Shown here: positions 7,649-15,892 of the stretch, piece by piece
Layout: every line of letters starts with the position of its first letter
Numbering within the stretch: the first letter of the stretch is position 1
DNA from: Knoellia sp. S7-12
GTDB lineage: Bacteria; Actinomycetota; Actinomycetes; Actinomycetales; Dermatophilaceae
Assembly (NCBI RefSeq): GCF_040518285.1
Contig: NZ_CP155449.1
Span: 124,001-188,000 of the forward strand
Length of the DNA stretch: 64,000 nucleotides
Reading direction: 5' to 3'
The notes under the pieces: generated by a model
What the model saw: only the letters and a program-made list of their open reading frames with translations
Database searches by the model: none
What the model was told of the DNA's origin: nothing
Position numbers and translations under genes: made by a program

Positions 7649-9376
7649 ATGAGCGAGACACCTGCGACCGACGTGGCGCGACTGCGCGCGGCGTTGGAGG
7701 GTGCCCGTGACGCGCTGGCCTGTGATGCTGCCGGGGTGGGTCCGTTGGGGGACGTGCTGACCCGGTTGAGCGGTCCGGAGCTGGCGGAGTTCATGCGGCT
7801 CGCCGATGACGTGAAGGCGCGTGCGGGGGCCGCCCAGATCAGGGTCACCGCAGAGGCCGCACACCGGGGCGAGTTCACCTCGGCTCGTCGTGGTGTCGGT
7901 TCGGTGCACGGGTGGGTGAGGGACAACGCACCCTCGTTGCGGCAGGACGGCGCGGGCCACATTGCTCAGCTGGCGCAGGATGTGGCGTGCTCGGTGCCGG
8001 GCGGGTTGTGGTCCACCCAAGGTCCAGGTGCGGGGGCCTACGCCGACCCGGACCAGCCCGAAGGCATCGTGTGGGCGCGGGTGATCACCGGGGAGGTCGG
8101 TGCCCGGTTGGGGCTGAAGGTGTTGCGGGAGATCTCCCGGATGGAGGAGATGTTGATGCCGCAGGCTGTGCCGACCGTCGCGAAGGCGATGACTGACTTC
8201 GGGGTGCAGTGGGGCGCTGGTGAGGTCCCGAAGGTGCGGACCGAGATGATCGCCCGGTTCGGGCGCCCGGGTGAACTGGATGATGTGCAGGACCGGTTGC
8301 GCTCGGGGGCCTACCTGTCCAGCCCCCGGCTCAACGACGGTGACGTCACGGCGTACGAGCTGGCGTTGACCCCGCAGCAGGCCGCGATGTTGGAGGCCGC
8401 GATCGGTCCGTTGTCGAGACCTGCACCCAACGAGGTCACGGGGGAACGAGACCTGCGTCCCGCGGGGCAGCGTCGCGCCGAAGCACTGGCCGCGGTGTGT
8501 GGACGGGTCGCAGGTGAGGATGCCGCCGCGAAAGCCACCCCCGGTGGGGCGTCCACCACGGTGCATGTGGGGATCAACCTTGACGACTTGCTGTCCCTTT
8601 TCCCCGACACCGACACCGACACCGACACTGACATGGGCGCCACCGAGACTGAGCACACTGTCGATGCCTCGGCCGGGGCTGGTGCGGGTGTGAAGGCGGG
8701 GTGTGGGCGGGTGATGGTGTCGCGGGCGCAAGCCACGGTGCTGTCACCGGCGATCGTGCGACAGATGGCGTGTGACGCCGACATCATCCCGGTCGTGTTC
8801 GGTGCCGACGGGGAGATCCTCGATGTCGGCCGTGCGGTCCGACTGTTCACCGAGGGTCAACGCCGCGCCCTGTGGCACCGCGACAAGACCTGCACCTACC
8901 CGGGCTGTGATGTCCCGGCGGGGTGGGCCAAAGCGCACCACCTCATTCACTGGGTCGACGGTGGCCCCACGGATCTGGGCTACGCGGCGTTGTTGTGTCA
9001 ACGCCACCACACCCACGTCCACGACAAGCGACTCATCGCCGCCGTGCACCCACCCGACGAGCACGGCGCGTCGGTCACCTGGGACCTGAGTCCGGGGTCC
9101 TACGACCGTGACCTGCCCACACACCTGAACCAGATCCGGCGCGAGCGCGCGAAGCAACGCGCGACCGCGCAACAACGAGCAGCGCAACGAGCCCGCCTCG
9201 ACACCGGACCACCCGACCCCTGGGTCGACCAGCCACCCGAACACGTCATCCAAGCCTGGGTCGAGGAGTGGATGGCCGACGAGCAGGACCGCGAACGCTG
9301 GGAAACCCGGCGCAACGCCGAGTTCGACGACGCCCTCGCCACCATGCTCGACGAAGAACGCACCAACACCGCCTGA
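7649..9376 (+). CDS. DUF222/13E12-type protein with C-terminal HNH endonuclease domain
   Basis: A 575-residue protein of the actinobacterial 13E12 repeat family. DUF222 covers about residues 20-370. The HNH domain follows (CTYPGCDVPAGWAKAHHLIHW, cited in part as CTYPGCD and AHHLIHW, then LLCQRHHTHVH). Both zinc-type Cys and the catalytic His pair are present. An Asp-Thr run of nine residues near 320 is encoded by tandem GACACC hexamers at 8606-8629. The C-terminal 80 residues are Arg/Gln-rich. Genes of this family in M. tuberculosis are known LexA targets, and an SOS box lies upstream here. It stands alone with no partner gene. Its cellular job is not established. Confidence 0.88.
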   Translation: MSETPATDVARLRAALEGARDALACDAAGVGPLGDVLTRLSGPELAEFMRLADDVKARAGAAQIRVTAEAAHRGEFTSARRGVGSVHGWVRDNAPSLRQDGAGHIAQLAQDVACSVPGGLWSTQGPGAGAYADPDQPEGIVWARVITGEVGARLGLKVLREISRMEEMLMPQAVPTVAKAMTDFGVQWGAGEVPKVRTEMIARFGRPGELDDVQDRLRSGAYLSSPRLNDGDVTAYELALTPQQAAMLEAAIGPLSRPAPNEVTGERDLRPAGQRRAEALAAVCGRVAGEDAAAKATPGGASTTVHVGINLDDLLSLFPDTDTDTDTDMGATETEHTVDASAGAGAGVKAGCGRVMVSRAQATVLSPAIVRQMACDADIIPVVFGADGEILDVGRAVRLFTEGQRRALWHRDKTCTYPGCDVPAGWAKAHHLIHWVDGGPTDLGYAALLCQRHHTHVHDKRLIAAVHPPDEHGASVTWDLSPGSYDRDLPTHLNQIRRERAKQRATAQQRAAQRARLDTGPPDPWVDQPPEHVIQAWVEEWMADEQDRERWETRRNAEFDDALATMLDEERTNTA

Positions 9377-9426
9377 CCGGTGGTGGGTCAGTGGTGGGTC
9401 GGTCCGGGTCCACCTATGTCAGACCA

Positions 9427-9930
9427 TCAGCCGAAGGCAGCTTCGGTGAGCTGCTCGGAGGCCTTGGTGAAGAGGTCGTTCAGCTCGCCCGCGGGATAGC
9501 GGGACGCCAGCTCGGCCGCAGCCATAGCGCCACCGAGCAGCGTCGACTGCTTGATCTCCTTGCGCCAGTCCCTGCGCGGGTCGGGCTCCGGGATCGGTGA
9601 GGGGAACGGCCAGCGACGCGGCCAGCCCGTGCCGCACCAGTCGTCGATGTCCTCGAGAAAGGCGTGGTGCGCGGACTCGTCGCGGCCCCCGACGATGATG
9701 ATTCCGCGAGCGGCAAGGAGCAGTAGGGCTCGTCCGGAGTCGATCGGCGGCAGCGGCTGCGGGTTGAGCGGGCTCAGCCGTTCGTGGAAGCGACGCAGAC
9801 CCTGAGGTCCGCCGCCGACGACCTCCCAGACGCGGTCGTCGATCAATGCGATGAAATCGAGCCGGTCGAACCCTGATCGTGCCGTGTGCTGGTGGGCCAG
9901 CGCCTTGATGACATCCGTTGCAGTGGGCAT
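9427..9930 (-). CDS. Hypothetical protein with LNPQPLPP motif
   Basis: A 167-residue protein of unknown function. AGGAGG precedes ATG 9930 by five bases, so translation is well supported. The segment LSPLNPQPLPP recurs in many bacterial proteins of unknown function and may mark a short turn-rich domain. The middle has a hydrophobic strand ALLLLAARGIIIVGG, followed by an acidic/Trp-rich part. No signal peptide or clear membrane helix is present. It is separated from the next gene upstream by about 100 bases. Confidence 0.7.
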   Translation of the reverse strand: MPTATDVIKALAHQHTARSGFDRLDFIALIDDRVWEVVGGGPQGLRRFHERLSPLNPQPLPPIDSGRALLLLAARGIIIVGGRDESAHHAFLEDIDDWCGTGWPRRWPFPSPIPEPDPRRDWRKEIKQSTLLGGAMAAAELASRYPAGELNDLFTKASEQLTEAAFG

Positions 9931-10032
9931 GACACTCCTCCTGAGTTCCGTGACGACCCAGTCGGGTCGTCATGATGAAGGAGGAGGCGAGCGCTGCCCA
10001 GATACCTGCTTCGTGTGCCAGAGGCTGTCCGA

Positions 10033-10980
10033 TCAGTCGCGGGTGGGCAGGCGCTCGTCGAGCCACGCGAGCACGTCGGTCGTGACCTCGTCGCGGATCG
10101 TGTCGTTGAGCAGCTCGTGGCGGCCGTCCGGATAGAGCGTCGTGGTGACGTCGGTGACGCCGGCCGTGCGGTACTTGTCGGCAACCTCGCGAGGACCCTT
10201 GCCGTTGTCGCCGACGGGGTCGAGCTCTCCGGACATGACGAGGATGGGCAGGTCCGGGGGCACGGCGGCAAACGCGCCGCTGCTGTTGACCTGTTGCACT
10301 CCGCCGAGGAGATCGGTGAAGAAGGCAGCAGAGAACACGTTGCCGCACAGCGGGTCTGCGACGTACTTGTCAACCTCGGCCTCGTCACGTGACAGCCAGT
10401 CGAAAGCGGTCCGGTTCGGTTTGAACTTCGCGTTGTACTGACCGAACGTGAGCTTGTCCATGAGCCCGGACGGATGGCGCCGGCCGCGAAGCCGCGCCTG
10501 CACCCCTGACAGCCGCTTGCCGACGGACGCGACGGGACCCGGGTCGCCGGCGGTGCTGCTGAGGATGAGCGCCGCGAGGCGGGCGCCGTGCTGGGCGGCA
10601 TACGCACGGCTGAGGAACGAGCCCATGCTGTGTCCGAAGAGCACGAGCGGGACCCCGGAGTGCTCGGCCTGCGCGAACTCGCTCACCGAGCTGAGGTCCG
10701 AGACGACTGTCGCGAACCCGTCGCGGTCGGCGAAGTAGCCGTGATCGGCAGGCGAGGCCGTCTGGCCGTGGCCCCGGTGGTCGTTTGCGTAGACGGCGTA
10801 GCCAGCACCCGTCAACGCCTCGGCAAACCGCTCGTAGCGCGCCGCGTGCTCGGCCATCCCGTGCGCGATCTGCACGATGCCTCGTGCGGGCTTCTGGGCA
10901 ACAGGCCCATCGGGCAGCCAGCGGTAGGTGTGCAGCGACGTGCCATCTGCGGCACTGACGGCAAGGGTGCTCGACTCCAT
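10033..10980 (-). CDS. Alpha/beta hydrolase, monoacylglycerol lipase/lysophospholipase-like
   Basis: A 315-residue serine hydrolase of the Hydrolase_4 type. The nucleophile elbow is GHSMGS (about residues 114-119), the oxyanion region HGMAEHAARY is at 40-49, and the likely acid and base are Asp in SGELDPVG and His in PDGRHELLND. Such enzymes cleave monoacylglycerols or lysophospholipids in the cytoplasm. AGGAG lies seven bases before ATG 10980. No signal peptide is visible. Chain-length preference cannot be told. Confidence 0.88.
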   Translation of the reverse strand: MESSTLAVSAADGTSLHTYRWLPDGPVAQKPARGIVQIAHGMAEHAARYERFAEALTGAGYAVYANDHRGHGQTASPADHGYFADRDGFATVVSDLSSVSEFAQAEHSGVPLVLFGHSMGSFLSRAYAAQHGARLAALILSSTAGDPGPVASVGKRLSGVQARLRGRRHPSGLMDKLTFGQYNAKFKPNRTAFDWLSRDEAEVDKYVADPLCGNVFSAAFFTDLLGGVQQVNSSGAFAAVPPDLPILVMSGELDPVGDNGKGPREVADKYRTAGVTDVTTTLYPDGRHELLNDTIRDEVTTDVLAWLDERLPTRD

Positions 10981-11124
10981 TGACGGCTCCTGGTGAGGGT
11001 TGGGCTCGGCTGCCGACGCTACCTGCTGGCCGTCGCGAGGGTCAGGTGATGTGACGAGCGCGCCGCCAGGCGAGACGCCTCCTCGTCTTTCCCGCCGTCG
11101 GCCAGGTCTCGAGCCGTGACGAAC

Positions 11125-11172
11125 GAACCCCGCGGGACTCTCACCAGCATGCTGGCAGGTCCCGCGGGGTTC
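11125..11172 (-). terminator. Hairpin terminator of the DEAD-box helicase gene
   Basis: A perfect 14-bp GC-rich stem (GAACCCCGCGGGAC at 11125-11138, GTCCCGCGGGGTTC at 11159-11172) with a 20-base loop that is itself partly palindromic (CAGCATGCTG). It starts 34 bases past the helicase stop. Confidence 0.75.
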
Positions 11173-11205
11173 GCGAAGGTTGGTGCGTGAAGAGGTGGTG
11201 CTGGG

Positions 11206-12765
11206 TCAGCCGCGGTAGCCGCGCGACTGCGACGAGAACGTCGCTGCGCCGCCCGAGCCACTGTTGCCGCCGGAGCGACGCGGGCCACCACTGCGCTGGC
11301 CACCAGCGGAACGCTGCCCACCGGAGGAACGCTGACCGCCACCCGCACCCTGGCCGCCACCGGTGGGCGAGCCACCGCGTGAGGCACCGGAACGAGGGGC
11401 GCCAGAGCGAGGGGCGCCCGAACGCTGGCCGCCGGCGCGAGGGGCGCCGGAGCGAGCGCCACGGGGACCGCCGGAGCGCTGACCTCCGCCGCCACCCCCG
11501 CGCTGACCGCTGCCCTGGGTCGAGGCACCGGGGACGATGAACGCGCCGGGGAAGGTGCGCTCACCCGGTGCGAGCTCGGTGAGGAGCGGGTGAGTGGCGT
11601 TGACCTTGGTCGTGGTCGGCTTGATGCCGGCCTTGCGAGTGAGGTCGCGCACGTCGCGGATCTGGTCGTCCAGCATCAGCGTGACGACGGTGCCCGAGTT
11701 GCCCGCGCGAGCCGTGCGACCGGAGCGGTGCAGGTAGGCCTTGTGCTCGATCGGCGGGTCGGCGTGGATGACCAGGCTGACGTCGTCGACGTGAATGCCA
11801 CGTGCGGCGATGTCGGTGGCGACGAGCGTGTGTGCCGTGCCGGCGTGGAAGGCGTCCATCGTCCGGGTGCGCGCGTTCTGGCTGAGGTTGCCGTGGAGCT
11901 CGACCGCGGGGATGCCCTCGGCGTTGAGCTGACGGGCGATCTTCTTGGCGCGGTGCTTGGTGCGGGTGAAGACGACCTTGCGACCGGGTGCGGCGGTGAG
12001 GTCGACGAGCACCTGCAGGTGGCCGTCGGCCGTGACGTGGAGGACGTGGTGGCTCATCGTCGAGATGGGCGACTGGGCCGAGTCGGCCTCGTGCGTCACG
12101 GGCGAGGAGAGGTAGCGCTTGACGAGGGTGTTGACGCCCGCGTCGAGCGTGGCCGAGAACAGCATGCGCTGGCCCTGGCTCGGCGTGCGGTCGAGGATGC
12201 GCTTCACGACGGGGAGGAAGCCGAGGTCGGCCATGTGGTCGGCCTCGTCGAGGATCGTGATCTCCACGGCGTCGAGGTTGACGTGACCCTGGTTCATGAG
12301 GTCCTCGAGGCGGCCCGGGCAGGCGACGACGACGTCGACACCGCGGGAGATCGCCGAGACCTGGGGGCCCTGGCCGACGCCACCGAAGACCGTCTTGGAC
12401 GTGATGCCCAGCGGCTTGGCGAGCGGGGCCAGTGCCTCGTCGATCTGCGTGGCGAGCTCACGGGTCGGCGCGAGGATCAGTGCACGGGGGCGCTTCGCCT
12501 GCGCACGACGGCCGCCATTGGCGGAGAGTCGCGCAAGGAGAGGCAGGAGGAACGCGTAGGTCTTGCCGGAGCCGGTGCGGCCACGTCCGAGGACGTCGCG
12601 GCCGGCGAGGCTGTCGGGGAGGGTCGCGGCCTGGATCGGCGTGGGCGACAGGATGTCGCGCTCGGCGAGGACACGGACCAGGGCCTCGGGGACGCCGAGA
12701 CGGCCGAAGCCGGCGGTGTCGTCGGAAGAGTTCTGGGCAGGGGTGGTGAGGGTGTCAGTGGACAC
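11206..12765 (-). CDS. DEAD-box ATP-dependent RNA helicase with RG-rich tail
   Basis: A 519-residue RNA helicase. The Q motif (SPTPIQAA), motif I (GRTGSGKT), PTRELA, CPGR, DEAD, SAT, and the C-terminal helicase motifs (ATDIAARGIHVDDV, HRSGRTARAG) are all present. From about residue 430 the tail is a low-complexity run of SGAPR, GGQRSG and GGG units, an RNA-binding RGG-like tail known in related cold-shock helicases. GTG at 12765 is used, with GGAG nine bases before it; a longer ATG frame to 12885 lacks support. It probably unwinds structured RNA during growth at low temperature or ribosome assembly. The gene is divergent from the ROK kinase. Confidence 0.92.
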   Translation of the reverse strand: MSTDTLTTPAQNSSDDTAGFGRLGVPEALVRVLAERDILSPTPIQAATLPDSLAGRDVLGRGRTGSGKTYAFLLPLLARLSANGGRRAQAKRPRALILAPTRELATQIDEALAPLAKPLGITSKTVFGGVGQGPQVSAISRGVDVVVACPGRLEDLMNQGHVNLDAVEITILDEADHMADLGFLPVVKRILDRTPSQGQRMLFSATLDAGVNTLVKRYLSSPVTHEADSAQSPISTMSHHVLHVTADGHLQVLVDLTAAPGRKVVFTRTKHRAKKIARQLNAEGIPAVELHGNLSQNARTRTMDAFHAGTAHTLVATDIAARGIHVDDVSLVIHADPPIEHKAYLHRSGRTARAGNSGTVVTLMLDDQIRDVRDLTRKAGIKPTTTKVNATHPLLTELAPGERTFPGAFIVPGASTQGSGQRGGGGGGQRSGGPRGARSGAPRAGGQRSGAPRSGAPRSGASRGGSPTGGGQGAGGGQRSSGGQRSAGGQRSGGPRRSGGNSGSGGAATFSSQSRGYRG

Positions 12766-13013
12766 GAAAGAGCACTCCAGAGAGTTCTGATGCAGTCGGT
12801 TCTGCCCGGCGCGTACCGAGTCACGACGAAAGATCAACGTCAGTGTTGTCCCCGTCGATTCTCTGAAGTCGCGGCGCATCGGCATCGACAGTGAGAAAGA
12901 AGAAGCAGATCCGAGGCAGAACAGTGCGGACCGCTGAGATCACTCTAGTGCCTCGACCGTGAATCTCCCGCATCGTCAACCCTGCCCGCGGCCTGTTCAC
13001 AGCCTGCCCATGG

Positions 13014-13076
13014 ACAGGCCACGAGTCGCACGTGACAGGCCACGAGTCGCACGTGGGAGGCCACGAGTCGCACATG
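13014..13076. repeat. Three tandem 21-bp repeats in the helicase/ROK intergenic region
   Basis: Units at 13014-13034 and 13035-13055 are identical (ACAGGCCACGAGTCGCACGTG); the unit at 13056-13076 differs at three positions, and a decayed fourth follows. They lie in the 389-bp gap between divergent genes starting at 12765 and 13155. They could be regulator sites or slipped-strand repeats. Apart from the repeats and the ROK promoter, I see only unclear sequence in this gap. Confidence 0.8.
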
Positions 13077-13154
13077 GGCGCCCACGAGGCGCCCACCTCC
13101 TCACCGAGCGGAACGCCGCGCGGAGCATCCCGTCGGTGACCCTAGAATTGCGCC

Positions 13155-14063
13155 GTGGCAATGAAGCTCGTGGCGGGTGTCGACGTGGGGGGAACTCGCG
13201 TCAAGTCGGTGCTGTCCGACTCCGACGGCTCAGTGGTGTTGTCCCACACCGCTTCCACGCCCGAGCGTCCTGGCGAAGCCGTCGTTGACGTCATCTCCGA
13301 CACGGTGGCGACGCTGCTCGATCTGGCCCGCGCCGACGGAGTCGACGGTGCACTCGCGGCTGTGGGCGCCGTGGTCCCGGGCCTCGTCGACGAGACGACC
13401 GGCACGGCCTCGTGGTCGGCCAACCTCGGGTGGCGAGACCTTCCCCTGCGCCAGCGCCTCCAGGACCGTTTCGATGTGCCGGTGGCCATGGGCCACGACG
13501 TCCGGGCAGGGCTGCTCGCGGAGTTCCATCTGGGCGCCGCGCAGGGCGCGCCTGACGCCCTCTTCGTCCCGTTGGGCACGGGCATCGCCAGTGCCCTGCT
13601 TGCCTCGGGACGCGTCGTCGCGGGGTCGGAGTGGACCGGCGAGATCGGCCACGTCATCGTCGAGCCCGACGGACCGGTGTGCGGCTGTGGTCGTCACGGG
13701 TGCCTCGAGGCCGTGGCCAGTGCGGCGGCGCTCGGACGGGCTTGGCGGGAGCTCGGCCGTGAGGGAGACGCTGAGACCCTCAGCCGGGCGGTCGACGCCG
13801 GCGATCCCGAAGCCATCCGCATCTGGGAGGGCGCGATCGACGCGCTCGTCCGGGTCATCGGCCCGGTGTGCGCTGCGGCCGGCACGCGACTCGTCCTCAT
13901 CGGCGGCGGCCTCGCCCTCGCTGGAGCGACGTTGCTGGATCCGTTGCGCGACAACCTCGTCCACGCCATCGGACACGAACGTGTCACCGTCACCCAGGCC
14001 GCCCTCGGCGACCGCGCCGGTGCCCTTGGAGCAACTCTTCTCGCCATGGAGGCCGTCTCGTGA
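13155..14063 (+). CDS. ROK family sugar kinase
   Basis: A 302-residue ATP-dependent kinase. The phosphate-binding DVGGTRVKS is near residues 10-18. The ROK zinc motif CGCGRHGCLE is near 176-185, preceded by GEIGHV. No N-terminal helix-turn-helix is present, so it is a kinase and not a ROK repressor. GTG 13155 lies six bases after TAGAAT (13143-13148), so the message is probably leaderless. Its stop overlaps the PfkB gene by four bases. In this island it most likely phosphorylates an N-acetylhexosamine (GlcNAc or GalNAc) or glucose at C6. The exact sugar is inferred from context. Confidence 0.88.
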   Translation: MAMKLVAGVDVGGTRVKSVLSDSDGSVVLSHTASTPERPGEAVVDVISDTVATLLDLARADGVDGALAAVGAVVPGLVDETTGTASWSANLGWRDLPLRQRLQDRFDVPVAMGHDVRAGLLAEFHLGAAQGAPDALFVPLGTGIASALLASGRVVAGSEWTGEIGHVIVEPDGPVCGCGRHGCLEAVASAAALGRAWRELGREGDAETLSRAVDAGDPEAIRIWEGAIDALVRVIGPVCAAAGTRLVLIGGGLALAGATLLDPLRDNLVHAIGHERVTVTQAALGDRAGALGATLLAMEAVS

Positions 14064-14986
14064 TCTTCACCCTGACCCCCAACCCGGCGATCGACATCAC
14101 GTATGCCGTGCCGAGACTTCACGTCGGCGAGAGCCACCGCGTGTCCATCACGGGAACCCACGCGGGAGGCAAGGGCCTCAACGTCGCCGGAGTGCTGGCC
14201 TGCATGAGCGTGGAACACATCGCCATCGCGGCGGTCGGAGAGCGACACCTCGGGTTCTTTGCCGAGGACGCTGCCCAGCGAGGTATTCGACTGCGAGCCG
14301 TCGAATCGTCCGTCATCACTCGGCGTTCCGTCGCGATCTTCAGCTCAGACGGTCTTGCCACAGTCCTCAACGAACAGGGGTCCCCGCAGCCGCCTGAGGT
14401 CTGGGACGAGCTGACCGGCATCGTGCGCAGCAGTTGCCGACCCGGTGACGTCTTCACTGTCTCGGGCAGCCTGCCGCCCTCGACTCCGGACGACGCCATC
14501 GTGAACCTCTGCACCGTGGCAGCTGAGGCTGGAGCCGAACTCGTCGTGGATGGGCGGGGTCGTTGGGTGACTCAGGTCCTGGAGACGATCCCGGCCCTCG
14601 TGAAGCCCAACGAGTCCGAGGCCGCGTCCATGACCGGCATCGTCGACCCGCTTCAGGCGGCTCACGCGCTCGTCGACGCAGGGGCCTGGGGCGCACTCGT
14701 CTCGCGCGGTGCCGCCGGACTCATCCTCGTCACGGCGACCGGACGGGTCATCGAGGCGCGACCGCGGACGCCGGGTGGAGGCAACGCCACCGGCGCGGGG
14801 GACGCGCTGACTGCCGCGATCTCGGCTGGCCTCCATGGCACGCCGCGCGACGAGGTCGACTGGCCGGAGGTGCTGCGAGTTGGTGTGGCCTGGTCGGCAG
14901 CGGCGGTCCGTCAGACGGTCGCAGGTGTCGTGGACCGGGCCGACGTCGAGAGCCTCCTCGACGACGTCGACATTATCGAGCACTGA
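14060..14986 (+). CDS. PfkB family kinase, tagatose-6-phosphate / 1-phosphofructokinase type
   Basis: A 308-residue sugar-phosphate kinase of the LacC/FruK branch. It has NPAIDITYAV at the start, GGKGLNVAG (about 37-45) and the catalytic anion-hole motif TGAGDALTAA near 245-254. GTG at 14060 overlaps the ROK gene stop (GTGA). The branch converts tagatose-6-phosphate or fructose-1-phosphate to the bisphosphate. The nearby class II aldolase and SIS isomerase make tagatose-6-phosphate (or fructose-6-phosphate) the more likely substrate. No PTS genes are in the window, which argues against fructose-1-phosphate. Confidence 0.87.
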   Translation: MIFTLTPNPAIDITYAVPRLHVGESHRVSITGTHAGGKGLNVAGVLACMSVEHIAIAAVGERHLGFFAEDAAQRGIRLRAVESSVITRRSVAIFSSDGLATVLNEQGSPQPPEVWDELTGIVRSSCRPGDVFTVSGSLPPSTPDDAIVNLCTVAAEAGAELVVDGRGRWVTQVLETIPALVKPNESEAASMTGIVDPLQAAHALVDAGAWGALVSRGAAGLILVTATGRVIEARPRTPGGGNATGAGDALTAAISAGLHGTPRDEVDWPEVLRVGVAWSAAAVRQTVAGVVDRADVESLLDDVDIIEH

Positions 14987-14990
14987 AGAA

Positions 14991-15057
14991 CCGACTTATT
15001 GCCCGTTGGGCCAGTTCGTCGCTGCGCTCCTCACTGGCCCAACGGGCAATAAGTCGG
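14991..15057. terminator. 25-bp stem hairpin, copy 1 of a repeated element (bidirectional terminator)
   Basis: Arms 14991-15015 and 15033-15057 pair perfectly over 25 bases around a 17-base loop. It lies between the convergent PfkB (ends 14986) and aldolase (ends 15059) genes, so it can serve both. A second copy is at 17741-17807 with a compensatory change in the stem. Confidence 0.8.
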
Positions 15058-15058
15058 G

Positions 15059-15892
15059 CTAGGTGTTGGCGAGGAGTCGCAGGAGGCGTTCGGCCTCGTC
15101 GGTGACGGCGTCCCGGGCCGCCCCGATGTATTTGCGCGTGTCGACCGTCGGTGACTGCTCCAGCCGGCGGACCATCGCCACCGTCCACACCTGGTTGAGG
15201 TGGGTTGCGATGTTGACCTTGGTCATGCCGGCGGCCACCGCGGACACGAGCCCGTCATCGGGCACGCCGCTCGAACCGTGCAGCACCAACGGCATCGGCA
15301 CCTGCGCCGCGATTGCCGCGATGAGGTCGATGTCGAGGACGGCGCTGCGTTCGGTCATGGCGTGCGAGCTGCCCACGGCCACGGCAAGGGCGTCCACGCC
15401 AGTCTCGGCCACGAACCGTGCGGCGTCGCCCGGGTCGGTGCGCACACCCGGCGCGTGCACACCGTCCTTGCCGCCGACCTCGCCGAGTTCGGCCTCGACG
15501 CTGATCCCTGCCGCGTGGCACTGATCGACCACGCGCCGGGTCGTCTCGCGGTTGGCGTCGTCGGAGAGCTTGGAGCCGTCGAACATCACCGAGGTGAGCC
15601 CGAGACGCACTGCTTCGTCCACGAGGGCCACGTCCTCGGCGTGATCGAGGTGCACGACGACGGGTTGCGAGCAGGCCTGCGCGATGGCCAGGGTCGCGGC
15701 CGCGATCGGCCGCAGCGACCCGTGGTAGCGCACGCAGTTCTCACTGATCTGCATGACGACTGGCAGCGAAGAGCGCTCTGCCGCAGCGGCATACGCCTCT
15801 GCATGTTCGATCTGAATGACGTTGAACGCCGCGAGGGCGCGACCTGCGGTGCGTGCCTCGGCCAGAAGCGGCGCCAGCGGTGAGAGCGTCAT
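15059..15892 (-). CDS. Class II fructose/tagatose-bisphosphate aldolase
   Basis: A 277-residue zinc aldolase of the KbaY/GatY/FbaA family. The zinc ligand block VVVHLDHAED (about 74-83), SVMFDGSKLSDD, the Glu segment EAELGEVGGKDG, GSSHAMT and the phosphate-binding LVLHGSSGVPDD plus KVNIATHLN are all present. It cleaves a ketohexose-1,6-bisphosphate to DHAP and glyceraldehyde-3-phosphate. The ATG at 15892 shares one base with the stop of the SIS gene (TGATG). Tagatose-1,6-bisphosphate is favoured by context; fructose-1,6-bisphosphate cannot be excluded. Confidence 0.9.
   Translation of the reverse strand: MTLSPLAPLLAEARTAGRALAAFNVIQIEHAEAYAAAAERSSLPVVMQISENCVRYHGSLRPIAAATLAIAQACSQPVVVHLDHAEDVALVDEAVRLGLTSVMFDGSKLSDDANRETTRRVVDQCHAAGISVEAELGEVGGKDGVHAPGVRTDPGDAARFVAETGVDALAVAVGSSHAMTERSAVLDIDLIAAIAAQVPMPLVLHGSSGVPDDGLVSAVAAGMTKVNIATHLNQVWTVAMVRRLEQSPTVDTRKYIGAARDAVTDEAERLLRLLANT

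Noticed and set aside
8606..8632. GACACC hexamer run as a regulatory repeat
   Set aside because: It is inside the DUF222/HNH gene, in frame, and simply encodes an Asp-Thr linker.
11019..11124. A protein-like stretch (DLADGGKDEEASRLAARSS) after the helicase terminator
   Set aside because: It has no start codon or ribosome site of its own; it may be a gene remnant but is too short to name.
12821..13096. A 91-codon minus-strand frame containing CDSWP repeats
   Set aside because: The repeats are only the translation of the 21-bp tandem repeats, and the frame overlaps the helicase leader.
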